This document shows, in pieces, positions 10,986 to 23,199 of a stretch of 64,000 nucleotides of DNA. The first letter of the stretch is position 1; each line of letters starts with the position of its first letter. The notes beneath the pieces are model-generated. The model made no database searches and was not told where the DNA came from. It saw only the letters and a list, made by a program, of their open reading frames with translations. This DNA is from Hymenopus coronatus (taxonomy: Eukaryota; Arthropoda; Insecta; Mantodea; Hymenopodidae), in contig CM060900.1 in assembly GCA_030762935.1 (NCBI GenBank), positions 372,303,132 through 372,367,131 on the forward strand, given 5' to 3'. The translations under genes and the position numbers were made by a program.

Positions 10986-13900
10986 GTGAAGAGTTAATGA
11001 TGTTTGTCTTCCAGATGAACATTTATGTAAGGGTTTCATGAGCGATATGGAGCCTTCTATGTTTTATTACCTAAATTCAAGGGTTGCTTTAACGGTACTC
11101 CGATAGTGAGAACAATGCTACTCTTTGGCAGTTTGGCCATATTTTTAGTGGGGGTGGGGGGTTACTCTGCAAATCCAGTGGATAGAAATTTCACTCTAGC
11201 TAGACACAGAATACCTAAAACTGACAAAGAGTCCCGGATACGTGTTCCAATACGGGCCAGATATTATGCACATCAGCATACATTCCTAGAATAACAATAT
11301 TGAAAGATATCAGGATTTGAAACGAACAAAAATTAGCTTATTTGAAATCATTATCACAGTATGTATAAAATCATACTTCATCTGCCATCCCAAACGTGAG
11401 GTCGGGTGAATAATTTAACTTAATAACAGTAAAACCACTTTCATAGCAGATATCACCTAATGGAGTAAATTGAGGCTAACACAATGCTCACACAATCATA
11501 GTCTATAACAGATCTCGCTACAAAATTTAATGCATTATTCAGCAGCAAGAAAACATTAATTATAAATAATTTATGTATTAATATTCAGTGCTCCTCGGTA
11601 TAATTACAGCCACCATAACGATAGTGGCACACGTGCCCAATGTGCATGTTGTGAAAACGAATCGTTTAGAAACACCAAGTGGCGTTAATCTGTACTAATA
11701 AAGGTCAGATGAAGGCATTTTATTTAATATTAGCCACATCAAGAGGTCATTTGTCTTAGAAATTCCAAAATTACGTAGAGTATACTGGAAATCTAGGTTA
11801 ATTCATTGCTTGGCCACCTCAGACAAACCGAAAATCAAGCTGCTACTTCATAAAGACTTTTAACGAGGAAGGTTACGAAGTTTAGGGGAATAGGAATGAA
11901 AATTGCAGCATATTAGCTTTGGTGGATCTACCCTGGATCCAACTTTAGAATCAAACTTGATATAAACAATGTATTTTTATCGCTCCGCGTTAATCTCGTG
12001 TTCGTATAGCTGCGAGGAGCAAACACAAACAAAACCTGCGTGGCCTCATGTCTCTCGTTCATAATGCAATATAATTGAGGGCTATTTGATTAACAATAAT
12101 AATAATAATAATAATAATAAAGACAGAAATAAAGCTCAAATTAAATAGAATATTTAAAATAAAACACATGTTTATCTGCAACTTCACTTTATTTCTCTAC
12201 ACAAATTTAAATGAAATTGGTGCAATACTTTATGAAAGAAGAACTGCTTGAAACGTACGTCATTATTGGCATAATTTAGGACTTTGTCTAACGTTGAATG
12301 TTCGTTATTACAGAAAAAAAATTTCCCTTCCTACGAAACGAACTTTTCATAACAATGTCTGCTTTTCTAGTTATGCTTAAGGTGCTTTCTTTTCATCCTT
12401 GATGCTCGTAATGCTTTTAACGTACACATCAACGCTCCACTCGAAAACGCCGGTATAGCCTATAGCTTTAATAACGTTTATACAACTAGTGGATTCGTCT
12501 GCATTAGCCCGTCAAAACATCTAAATAATTCATTTCTTACTGATTTTAACGACTAACCTTTAAAATGCTTCAATTTTAATATCGCTCGCCAAGGTAACAG
12601 AAGTTGCAGAAGCAAGCATATTTGTTTATCACCTTACTGACTGCTCATTCTTGTCTGTGAATGACAGAAGGGTTGAGTGACACCTAAAGAATTAAATGCA
12701 GCCATCTTTAGTTTTGATATTTATAGTATTTACTATCTCATTTCAACCAAAATTTTCGCACAGTTTGTTTGGCATACTTCTTGAAAATCGAAATTGCATT
12801 TGCATATTTTAGGTTCTATATTGTATCGTGTGCTTTGGCTTTTCGCGTACCGTGGAGTAGTTATTTTCATTTGATTACAGGCAGACTGGGAATAAAATTT
12901 CAAAATTTCTATATGTCTGCATCGATTTTCTGAAAATTTCCATTGTGATTGCAGTGTTGCAGGTTAACATGAGTGAAAAGTTTTAGTCAATTAGATATAT
13001 ACTTTGCAATATACCACGTATTTCATAAGTGTCATTGCGTAATCGAAATGTTTCACGCGACTCAAAGTTTCATAAACTTGGTTGGCAGTTTTTAAATTGA
13101 AATTTTGAACTACACAAATAAATTTTGTGCTGTGATATTTCAATAAATTTGGAAACAATGATATAATAATATAAATTATGATGATTTTTTTTTTAAATTT
13201 CGAAATTTTAAACACTAAACTTAATCATATTTCATACAAATATTTTATTGAAAAATTAATATTGAGGTTAGAATATTTTTGTCGCCTGTAATATTATGAT
13301 ACACACTTCTGCACATTCTGAAAAATATAGTTGTATTTAAACGAAAACTGAAACGCGTGGAATATTTTGAAAGTGTAAAAACCTGGCTTTGAGAAAAACT
13401 TAGTTTCATAAATGAGTATGCTAGATAACAATTGTATTCTACTCTCTGTAGATGGCTGTAGACATGGTGGGGAACATTTTGATTTTCTATGGGTGTTGAA
13501 AGGCTCCAACAACTATTCGCCAGAAAAAGCTCTTTTCTGTCCCTTACTGCAGGTTTAGTTCTAAGACTGCTGCGACAATGAAGTAATATGTGTCAGCTGC
13601 AAAATACGGAGTCCGTAGTAGTTCTCAAAAAGAAGTAAAGAACAAACTGCGCTGTGCGCGGTGAAACTATTCTGTAGGAGTGCTTATCCATTACATAGTA
13701 TGATGGACATCAATTTACAGTAATTAATTTTGTAATCTTCAAGCGATATCGATGTTAGTTGGTGCATCTGTATCAGAATTTACACACCGCACATTAGCAT
13801 AAATTACGAAGTGTATGTACAATAATTTTTATGTTATTGTATGTTGTCCCATCGTTGAGATGCGTTTCAGTTTATGTAATCTATTTTACCATAGTGTGTA

Positions 13901-16262
13901 CTCTCCACCTCAAAGGAGTGAAACAATTTTCAAGTTACAAACCACGAGCCGTATAATGTATGCGTTGCTCGTTTACATATTATATCACTTTCGATTCAAT
14001 GGTTTTAACATTAATCTTCAATATTGGTTTCTATATTACAGGCATCTCTCCAGTCTCCGCTCGCTTTGTCTGGAGTAATGGACCACTGTGAAGTATATAG
14101 AATTCTCCATATATTGCTATGTAAAATACCTGATAGAGTACCAGCGGGGAAACGTGGCTAACAAATGACAACCGAAGATGGAAATATGACTACTGACAGC
14201 TGTTCTATCAAATGTTTCATATAGCAGCATTTAGCCAGCCCGCAGTTCTCCAAGGTATTTTATTCTAAAGTCTACGTACGTGAAGTTTGTTTCCAAAAAG
14301 TACCAAATCCAAAACTTTTGAAAACTGCGCTATAAATAGTTGCAGAATATAACTAAACTTGTATTTATTGATAACAGAAGCACTATTAAATATGAACTTA
14401 TTTCATTTTGATAATTTTACTGAAGTTTAAGTGTGAGCATTAACTCTAATTTTTTATTGAGGTAAGTTAAGTTCAAGTATGAACATCGATTCATTAGTTG
14501 TTAAAAAAGTAGCTTAAATTAAAACCAAAATGTCCATGTCAAAGTAATTAATTATGTGTATAGAAGTTTTTGGAGTTAATATTTTCTTTGAAGTTCATAG
14601 CAATAAATATCAAATATATAAGAATTCGGTGTGAAATTAACCAAATACCATTTTATAACAATGGAATAGTTATGGTATTAAGCAAGATTAATTTCTGCTC
14701 TAGGTCATGATAAGAGAAGTCAACTTTTGAATTTGTGATAGCTGAGTACATCCTCTTTAAGAAGATCACAAATGGTTGCTGTTGTTGTTATTATCATCAT
14801 TATTATTTAGTGTTATTTGGTCAAGAGTTCAGATTATTAAACTTTTATTCTACTTTTTATACCAAAACGTACTAAATTCAAAAATTAAACCTCTAATAAC
14901 TGTGCAATAGTAATATTGTGGAATACCAAAAGGTCCAGAGAAACTGTAATTCAAATATTGTTTATAAAATATAACAACCGCATATTATATAACTTGGCGA
15001 CAGTATTATTGCATTTCGCTGTGTTTGCTTTCGCATGTATTCAAATGCAGTTTTCTGCAAGTCAAGTGCAATAATATTGTGTTATTATGCTCACTTATTT
15101 TTTTAATATCTAATATGTTTTTTTTTTTTGTTTTTTTCTTTAAGTATCTCTTGGAAACAAGCTTCTCATACGAAATCAATAAAACATGTAATGGTCAATG
15201 AAGTTGAAACAGTTGCTTTTTACGGAAGGTTATGTGTAACAACAAAGAGAGAATAAAAAGCTCTTTAATTCGAATCTAATTGTGATGAGGCATTTTCACT
15301 ACGGAAACGAATAAAAGAAATGCAGGAAAATTTAAGACCTTATTGTTAATTTTATGGAAGCAAGGCTGGCATAGAGTGTAAGAGAAATTAAGAAACAAAT
15401 TGTTTATAAAATATTAAGAGAATTGACAATCAATGTACACACCAGCTTACATTAAATATTAAAATGATTAAGCACATAAAAATGAATTCCTGTGCCAAAT
15501 TCTGCATACCTGATTCACGTTCTGAAAGTTGTATATTTGAAAATATATATATTGTTCTGCAGCTTTATAAACTACGTGCTCACTAACATCGTGCGCGATA
15601 TATAATGATATTATTTATCATAATCGGTTTGTTTTAGTACGTACTTAAAGAGATACCTTTTATTCATGTTCAGGCACACTAGCTAGCTTCATTTCAACAT
15701 ATTGTGCTTATTTTGGTACGAGTAGTTTTTCTTTTCCTTTGTCCTTCCTTTTCCTTTCAGCATTTGTGCCCTAAGCTAAAAGCTTTTCTCAGCTGGGTGC
15801 AAAAACGGAAGATTCTGTTTTATAAAATTCAGGCTTTCGTCATGCCAACTAAATTTTAGGTACAGTATATTAATCCCGCGTGCATTTAGTCAAGTGATTC
15901 AACTTGGGTATGTATCCCGTTAAACAATACCATATCTTAGGGCTAAAAACAGTCTTAAGAGGTGCAAAAATCGAAAACTCACGGTCAACGGTTAAACATG
16001 CACGTATACACTCGCACTGTTTTACATGTTAATGTCTCTTAGTGGCTTTACATCCAAGCATGTGCCAGGGAAATGACTAAGTCTGCGCTTCATTTATCCT
16101 CTTGAAATTCCCAAACAACGTGACATGAAAGCAAGTCAAGGACTTGAAATGTTCTCAGTATTTTGAATCAAGACAACTTTGCCAAGGAGAAAGAGCCAGA
16201 CTAAAATGTTTCTGTTGTTCGATGCACAGCATATTGATTATTCATTATAATTACAGTCATGT
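10986..16262. other. AT-rich stretch without a supported gene
   Basis: More than 5 kb with no recognisable coding sequence and no member of the repeat families mapped elsewhere. It contains an AAT microsatellite (12095-12121), a poly-T tract (about 15113-15140), and one short frame with a signal-peptide-like start (11115-11291) discussed as a finding. It may be unique intronic or intergenic sequence. Confidence 0.5.
12095..12121. repeat. (AAT)9 microsatellite
   Basis: Uninterrupted aat repeats. Confidence 0.9.
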
Positions 16263-16509
16263 TATACAGGTTGCTGAAAAGTCCCCTTACAAACATTTAG
16301 TATCTGAACAGAGGACTGAGTAGATGTTTTGAATAGGAACGCATGTCTAAAAACGGGCCAGATCTGTACTATAGCCATATCAAATCGGTTTGCATGGTAT
16401 GCAACCGTCTTGTCAAGATGAAAATATGTTGTACGCCAGACGAGCAGCTGATGTCATTTGATAACAACCATACATCTGGGTCGAAATGTGTTGTTAGTTT
16501 CCAAGCAAC

Positions 16510-17762
16510 ATGGTGGAATACACGTCTGCAGAATGTAGAGATCTGGCGCTTCTGTATGGCGAAGCCCAAATCAATGGAAGAGCTGCTTGTCGCCTTTATC
16601 AAGATTGTTATTCACAACATCCGACTCCGTCAATCACCCTTTTTGCCGCAATCACGCAAGGGATTCAAGAAAGTGGTACCTTCATCGTCAGCGGGAGAGA
16701 TTGTGGTGCTACAGAGAGTCACTGTATTCCCAACTTTGAAGAGGCCGTTCTGCAACACGTTGATGAGAGCCTGTCAACGAGTAAGCGAGCAATTGGGTGT
16801 ACAGTCGATGTTTCTCATGGCAATATCTGGAATATCCTGTATGTGCAAAATCTAAAGTCGTTAATACTTTAATTCACTATTGCAGCCGATTTTTCACTAA
16901 ATGCTGTCTTACGTACCATTCTGAACCTCTGAGCCTCTGTTGACATGGCATATTTTCTTCACCTGATGAATGTGATTCACTAGAGGTGGTGTTCTCAATT
17001 CCCGAAACAGGCATGTCTGGGCAGAGTAAAGCTCTCTGTCATGCATGTCCAGGGAAATTAATGCAGACTTGGCATAAACACATGAGCAGATATTCCGAAA
17101 TCTCATTTAATTGTGCCACGTGTTCTTCTAACGATTTCCACCAACTTATCTTCGTCAAATAGGCATTGGAGTGTGGTGGAGGATATCCGTTAAACGTCCG
17201 TCAATACATGTGGTTTCAGTATGACTACACCTCTTCGCTGTGCACTTGGGGTTCGGGAACATCGGACCGACAATTAGGACAAAGATGCAGCCGAGGCAGT
17301 CCAATCACGTGTCCTCCACGATCACCTGATTAAACTAGATTAAACTTTTTTCCTGAGGGGAAAAATATGAGTAGTTTGATCTATGAGGCTCCTGTAGAAT
17401 CAAAAATTGAGTTTCATTTATGGACGCTCTTTAATTGCTATGGTTCTCAGCGACCTTTTCTATATTGGACCTGAAAAAAATTTAATTTTGCTCAGGGCCT
17501 CTTTGTCCGTCTTGAGCTTCTTTTAGTGCCGTAAATCTACGACAAGGTATCATGGTTTTACTTACCTTCCGAAGGAAGGCAAGCTAAGGAATTTTACGTC
17601 CGAAAAAAATCCATCGCTCTCCGCCGGGAAACAGTAGAGTTAAGAGGAAGAACTAGTGGTTCGAATTCTGGTCATTGCACAACTGATTATAAGGAAACCA
17701 GGTGTGGTGGTGCAACAACATTGGCCGTCATCCCCATGGAATCGGGATTGAAGAGGATCAAA
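16510..17762 (+). pseudogene. Transposase pseudogene, DUF4817-type HTH plus DDD integrase core
   Basis: It begins MVEYTSAECRDLALLYGEAQ at 16510. The first 120 residues match the insect DUF4817-type helix-turn-helix region (GRAACRLYQDCYSQHPTPS, then FEEAVLQHVDESLSTSKRAI and a VSHGNIWNIL segment), where transposase binds its ends. After a stop near 16870 the catalytic domain continues across several frameshifts. DECDS (16965-16979) is followed by RGGVLNSRNRHVWAE and a stop. MWFQYD has its Asp at 17223-17225, and CPPRSPD has its Asp at 17328-17330. Exactly 34 residues separate the last two aspartates. Coding resumes after the inserted SINE (EEELVVRILVIAQLI from about 17644). Multiple stops and shifts make it non-functional. 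Confidence 0.8.
17394..17645 (-). mobile_element. SINE, family S5, inserted in the transposase pseudogene
   Basis: The minus-strand, 5'-truncated element 17406-17633 matches 35957-36227 (gatggatttttttcgg, gtcgtagatttacggcac, gaggccctgagcaaaatta, gctgagaaccatagca). Flanks gtagaatcaaaa (17394-17405) and gtagagttaaga (17634-17645) look like a diverged 12-bp target duplication (9 of 12 identical). The transposase reading frame runs YEAPVES into the left side and EEELVVRI out of the right side, independently confirming the insertion. Confidence 0.8.
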
Positions 17763-17953
17763 ATGTCAACCAGCCTGTGATTGATTGACACAGATTGTTC
17801 AGTTTAACTATACACAAATATGTATGTAAAATTTATTAAATTTGTGTTTTATTTCTTTGACATTATTTTCTAATAATATTGGAATGGTTTGTGGTGGATC
17901 ATAATGATAACCATCCTACTAGGAGAAAAACAAGCTATGAAGCTTAACTATAA

Positions 17954-19456
17954 ACAAATCACAATGTTTTCTTCGTCTCATCTACACCCGCCGCAGACTC
18001 AGTTTCCGAAAGCCCGGCGGCCGAGCCAGCAGACAGCTTAGCCGCTACACCGCCTACTACCGCCGCAGAAGGCCGGCAGTTGCAACCGCAGCTGCCTGAG
18101 CTGCCGGAGCTGCCGGCATGCCATCCCGCCTTCACTGTTGAAGCCCCGCAACTGCACCCGCAATTGCCGGCCTCTACACTCGCCAGCCCAACATCACCAG
18201 AGCTTCCAACCGCCACTGCCGTACCTACTACCAGCGCAGCACTGATGCCTACACAGCCTCCGACACCACAGTCCTCACCGCCGCTACTTCTCCGGAAGTA
18301 CAGCGCAGTAATTCGAGGTTTACCTAGAGACTTACCCTCTAGGCTCATCACCGCAGCAGTTCGCTTGTATTGGCTTTCAGTAATGAGGGTCACAAGGATG
18401 ATGACCGTCAGAGGAATGTCTCCTACAGTCAGGATCGAATTCGCCGTGGCCGGGGACCTCGAGGCCACCTTGAGCAAGTGCCTGTTTGGGCAGCGCCTAA
18501 GCATTGAGGCAATCCGAGAACCCTCACCCTGCCGCCGCCGGTGCTGCGCATTCGGCCACACTGTAGATGCCTGCGCCGAGCCCCCACGATGCCACTACTG
18601 TGGGGCCCCAAGATCCACAGCCGAATGCGTAGCTCGTGATCTACGGAATCGCCGCCGGTACTGCGCCACCTGTGATGGCCTCGGCCATTTCACAAGACAG
18701 GTGCAGTGCCCCTTCTAGCCTCGCAGCTGCCGCCTACAGCACACGACACCAGCCACTGCCGCAACCCGCAGCCGAAGTAGCGAGGACCACATCTGCCAGC
18801 ATCACCAGTACACAGACAGAAGCCGCCGCCATCATTTAACAGACACCTGCCATCATCAACACTTCACAGGCACCGGCACCAGCAGCGCCATTCGACAGCA
18901 CCGTGAAGGATGCCGTGCAGGACCTACACTCTTGAGGTCCTGCACATCAGCTCCCGGTTGACTGCTAGAGGAAGCGCTAACTGCCATCACCGCAGCCATC
19001 ACAGAGACACACAACACCACTCCACGCCAACTTCATGAAATTGAAGCTGGAGTCCAGGATATACAGCAAACGACCGCCGCCACTTCAACTGCCCTGAGGA
19101 CTTTCGTCGCCAGTTGCACCACAGAACTCAATGCCATAGTGACTCAGACATCCCCGGACGAAGGCATCTCCCGGTTGATTTTGACCCTGACAGATAGAAT
19201 TCTAAACGCCACAACAGACGCAACCAGCACACGCACCTGTTCACAGACTACACACACGATCTCACAGACTGCACTGATATTCTCACCTTTCATCTCCCCT
19301 ACATTTACAGAACTCCTGACACCACTTGACCATAGACCTGCACAACAAACCAACGGACTGGAAAGATTTAACGACACCTTCCCACCTCTGGGAAAAGACG
19401 CTAGAACAACACCCAGCACAACCAAGCCTTTATTAAGGCCACCAAAACAAAAATAA
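17954..19456 (+). pseudogene. Non-LTR-type gag-like ORF1 remnant with PRE_C2HC region and CCHC zinc knuckles
   Basis: A markedly GC-rich block. Frame 2 is open from 17954 to the stop at 18716-18718 without an in-frame ATG at its start. It encodes an Ala/Pro/Thr-rich region, then VIRGLPRDLPSRL (about 18310-18350) and RIEFAVAGDLEATL, typical of the PRE_C2HC domain of Jockey/I-like ORF1. Cysteine clusters follow: CCAFGHTVDAC, CHYCGAPRSTAEC and CATCDGLGHF (about 18535-18715). A further open segment, 18962-19456, gives LEEALTAITAAITETHN and a Thr-rich tail. Between them are stops and frame changes, so this is a decayed nucleic-acid-binding ORF1. No reverse transcriptase follows. Minus-strand frames over it are shadows of its base composition. 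Confidence 0.7.
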
Positions 19457-19739
19457 AATAAGTAACCAGAAATAAAAACACCCGGAATTCCTTTCAACAC
19501 ATCCTTAACTCTCCGGGTGATAGTCAGGGCCTCGGTCATGTCTGTCACCCGGAACCCCTCTCCAGCTAAACTCCCGCACTAACGAGGGTACTCAGCGGAA
19601 CCTCCCTATACCGATTTATCTCCTTCGAATCAGTCACTTCCTTGCCATTCCCGCACTTCTCCTAATGGCGATATAAGCCATGCTTTCTACCTCCCAACTC
19701 TCTTTCTGTCTCCCCTTTCCAAAACAAAACAGAAAAGTG

Positions 19740-19945
19740 TGCTGATTGGCCCGCACGGAACCCACAAACATATCTATTTAAGAAGACCACATCAGTTCAA
19801 ATCATTGAGTAACCCTGAAGACGGAAACAATATATGCTCCCGAAACGTTGTTGTCTCACCATATCTACACCTAGCTGGAAGCCCGAGAGAACTTCGAAGA
19901 TGTACGCCGCCAGGAAAGCTACAGCTCTTATTACAGCTCTTATAT
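19740..19945 (+). mobile_element. Penelope-like terminal sequence (promoter, CTGAAGA...GAAAC motif, tail)
   Basis: Same order as the 3652-3888 insertion: an inverted CCAAT (gattgg, 19743-19748), a TATA-like tatttaag (19776-19783), then ctgaagacgg...cccgaaacg (19815-19849). The tail has agctggaagcccgagag and ccgccaggaaagctacag (about 19880-19925). It lies 285 bp after the gag-like remnant and may be that element's 3' terminal repeat or a separate insertion. Confidence 0.6.
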
Positions 19946-20206
19946 ACAAAAGTGTTTGTAAAAATTAAGTTTACTGTTTGTTTTTTAGTAACATTACCTA
20001 ATGAATTGAGCTGCACGAAAACTGGTGTGCTGAGTCACGGCTAACTAATGTACTTAAGCAAATTGGTCCTGTTAATAATACTCGTTTTCAAATGATTATA
20101 GAAACGTTACATTTCCGGACATGAGCTCATATTCAAAACATGATCAACTCAGTCCCCATTGCAAGACCTACAAGTTAGTTGGAGTAATTTCCGAACAACC
20201 TGTATA

Positions 20207-20774
20207 TGTGTGTTTGGCGTTTATTTATGATGTATAATTTGGAAAATAATCAAAGATCCATAAGGCTTAGGATGCGTTCTATTCTTAAGTTTGTGCCTAT
20301 TTCAGTCAAATTTGGTACGCATCGACAAAATTTCATTAAGATCTTACACCTAACCAGTGACAGATATTTCTAAGTCTTAATGTCACTGCGAAAGGGAAAC
20401 AAATTTAACTATCACAGAACTGTATGCTGAGATTAAGGTAAAAACCTACTCCTAACCCTTCTAAAGTCAGTCAACTTTTGCAGACAGCACTCATCAGATC
20501 GTCTTTACCTGCCGTCAGTGTCTGTTGGCAGCTGCTTGCGTGTATTGTATTGACGTAATACGGTTTAAGCGTAGAAAACATGATGCCCAGTGCTTGAGAA
20601 TTCCTATGTTTGAAAATAGCATTTCAAATGCATTAGTCATTGTCAGCGAAGATGACTCATTATAAATCAACGGAAACATACGGTTCGAAGGGTTCGAACA
20701 GGTTGGTTGAGATGTCTTGATATGTCGTACGTTGGAGCCTCATATGCAGTGATGAACAGTTAATTATATTTTGA
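20207..20774. other. Stretch without a gene
   Basis: Nothing recognisable on either strand between the IS630-type element and the next SINE. Confidence 0.5.
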
Positions 20775-21110
20775 GGGATACATTGTGGCTGAGTGGTTAG
20801 ACCCCTCGGCTCTAAACACATCGGAGCTCAATCCCAGAAGACCGCGTGCGGGATTTGTGGTGTATGAAGCTGCGTCAAGGCGCGTTTCCTCTGGGTTCCT
20901 CACCATTTATTCCACCAATTGCTCCACGATTCATATCATTCATTTCGCCTTCATTTCATATCATCTACTTCCTCCCTTTCAATCCTGGCTCTGCCGATTC
21001 TTCGTTCGGGTTCCTCAACCTCTGATTTAATGTCATTGGTTCCTTGACAGGATGCTCAACCATGCCACCCAGTCCCAGGGGTTTAAGTCTTCCACATGGG
21101 AAGGTTAGAC
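20775..21110 (+). mobile_element. tRNA-derived SINE, family S1, with head
   Basis: Box A tggctgagtggttagac (20787-20803) and box B gagctcaatcccag (about 20824-20837), then ggcgcgtttcctctgggttc and a long pyrimidine-rich body. Best-preserved plus-strand S1 copy. The 81-codon frame over it is a SINE artefact. Confidence 0.8.
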
Positions 21111-21124
21111 GACTAAGTTAAAGT

Positions 21125-21700
21125 TAGACAGGCAGAGTGAGACTGAAAAATGCAATTCCATAGCCGGGATTCGAACCACGGATCTCCTAGATTCCGTCTG
21201 GTTGCTCTAAACACTGACCTACCACGAAAACATGCAGGCAAAGCATTAAATTCTCCAACGGACTCGCGTTTCTTTGCGTGTAGACTAGGAGCGATTTCAA
21301 TTTTTTTGAAATGACAGGCCTCAATGGCGACTTACCAACTTCGTCAGTACATTAAGTCCCGTGCTTTATAGTTTAACCAACTATTAGGTCAGTCAATGTG
21401 AATTAATCGTTTCTTCCACAGCAGTCATGTGTAGGACAGAATTTGGAGAGGTACAGACACACTGAAAAATGTCATAGCCGGAATTCCTACCACGGATCTC
21501 CTGGTCTCCGTCCCTCCGTCCGTCTGCTCTAACCACTGAGTTGCCATGGTAACTTAGTGGTTAGAATAACTGGACGGAGACCAGGAGATCTGTGGTTCAA
21601 ATTCCAGCTATGGCAAGATTCTACCTTCCATTTCCTGTTCTACACACAGCTGGTGTGGAAGAACAATTGATTCACATTGAGTTAAGCTTTTTGGAAACAA
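21125..21700. mobile_element. SINE family S7 cluster, tandem minus units meeting a plus unit
   Basis: The S7 head on the plus strand reads tagtggttagaataactgg, ggagaccaggagatctgtgg, ttcaaattccagctatgg. Minus-strand heads are at about 21140-21225 and 21450-21550, separated by an S7 body (aatggcgacttaccaactt). A plus head begins at about 21547, directly abutting the second minus head. The result is a tandem dimer plus an inverted unit. The same arrangement recurs at 29505-29960 and 34700-35420. Confidence 0.75.
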
Positions 21701-22261
21701 ATACATCATTAAACGGGAGATACGTGGATACAATTCATTTCAGAAGATGCAAAAAAAGAAGAAAAAAAATTATAAATCTTACGCTCTTTCAATGGTTTGT
21801 AGCATTATTTTATCCGTAGAGTGTATGCTTTGAATAAAGTTTTTTGGAAACACTTTCAAACTAAAACAGATTATCTACATGCCATTGTATTAAGTTCATA
21901 ATTATGAGTCGCCTTCTTCAACCCTTACAATGTTTCGCGTTAGCATAGAATCTATATGGAGTACCAGGATGAAGTAACCTTATTCTCAGAGCATGCACAT
22001 CACATAGTACCGGGTATGATTCCGAGGTGTGAAATGAAGAAATCGAAGTCGCAACCTTTTTGAAATCGACGTAGACGTCTGATACATCAGTTTCACCTCG
22101 TGAATTTTGATAGCGATTACTGAAATATAGCCAACGAAACACGTTAACTGAAAATTTAATTTATTTTACATACATCTCTTTGACCATACAGGATGCTATA
22201 AACAAACGGTATAGATACCATACAACATTGTATCTGTCAGTTACAAATAGAATATAATAGA
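21701..22261. other. Stretch without a gene
   Basis: No supported feature. Confidence 0.5.
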
Positions 22262-22946
22262 TAAAAATCCGATATGTTCCATTCACATGACTTTTTCTAT
22301 ATGTCTGTAACAAATTATTGTTAAAATGCTTATTCTTATATCTAATTCATGCAGATCGAGATGAAGTAGCAGAAATGGAATTATTATTTGATTTCTTATA
22401 AGTACAAGGGAAATAAGAGAATACACTAGGTTAAAGCGATAGTCAAAACTTTTAAAAGCTGGTTGCCATGCGCTTGAAATCAGTTTCTTTGCATTACCAG
22501 GAGTTGACATATTCCCACATGTGAAAAGCATTTTAAAACTGAAATCAATAACAAGGAATATATAAAAAATGGTCAACTCCACGAAAAAATGATATTACAT
22601 AAATTGTGTGTTTTAACGGGATCTACATTTTTTTGTAGTAAGCTTTTCTCTATCTCTTACGGTTTACCAATTATGCAAAATTCAGTAAAATGAATACAGA
22701 ACGAACAGTTCTTCAGAAGCTATTCCCAGAAAATTCATGATACACATTTTCTTTGTAATGTTAATATAAAATGCGTCGTTTTAATCAAAATCGCTAGCGT
22801 AATGTTTGAGGAAAACAACATTTTCAAAAAGTTTTCATGTGAAGGGCAGTTTAAGGTGGGGGAATTTTCTTGAAAATCTTTGTGTCGCATCCTTGGAAGA
22901 TAATAAACTTAAATGTCAAGCTTGGTACTTAACGGTCTGCTGCGTT
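22262..22946 (-). repeat. Interspersed repeat X, copy 2
   Basis: Minus-strand copy. It opens with gttccattcacatgac, contains ctcttacggtttaccaatta and cttcagaagctattccc, and ends with tcgcatccttggaagataat. It is truncated before the gagatttcaccgg segment and the hairpin end. Short frames on it repeat the LENLCVASLED peptide seen in other copies. Confidence 0.8.
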
Positions 22947-23199
22947 TACATACATCAAGCCACCTATAGTCGGGCACGGCAAAAGCTAGAGGGCAGAAGA
23001 AGCTGAACAGTGTGACCTGTTACGTAAACAACCCAACGTCTAAGATAAGTAATAATAGCCATCCTAGAAACATTTCCTCGTGAACTTAACTTTAGAAAAC
23101 AGGGAGAAAACTGCAAATACTGGATCATCACATCGTTCCCAAACGCGGATACAAATATTTGCACCTATTTACCTCCCACATTTACACCTAAAATTTTAC

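Larger units (their letters stand above)
16263..20206 (+). mobile_element. IS630/Tc1-mariner-superfamily element, disrupted by nested insertions
   Basis: The outer ends are inverted repeats: tatacaggttg at 16263-16273 and caacctgtata at 20196-20206. Similarity continues inward (gaaaagtcccc against gaaattactcc on the complement). The left part carries a decayed transposase from 16510. Its 3' UTR-like end is 20040-20206, with tttccggacatgagctcata, typical of these elements as I recall them. Between lie a SINE (17406-17633) and about 2 kb of GC-rich retroelement sequence ending near 19945. Without insertions the element would be about 1.6-1.8 kb, a plausible length. The exact boundaries of the retroelement insertion could not be fixed. 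Confidence 0.7.

Noticed and set aside
16343..16855. 170-codon plus-strand frame
   Set aside because: Overlaps the transposase pseudogene in a different frame; the frame from 16510 carries the recognisable HTH domain, so this one is a shadow.
17959..18561. 200-codon minus-strand Gly/Ser/Ala-rich frame
   Set aside because: Shadow of the GC-rich gag-like ORF1 on the plus strand, which has PRE_C2HC and zinc-knuckle motifs.
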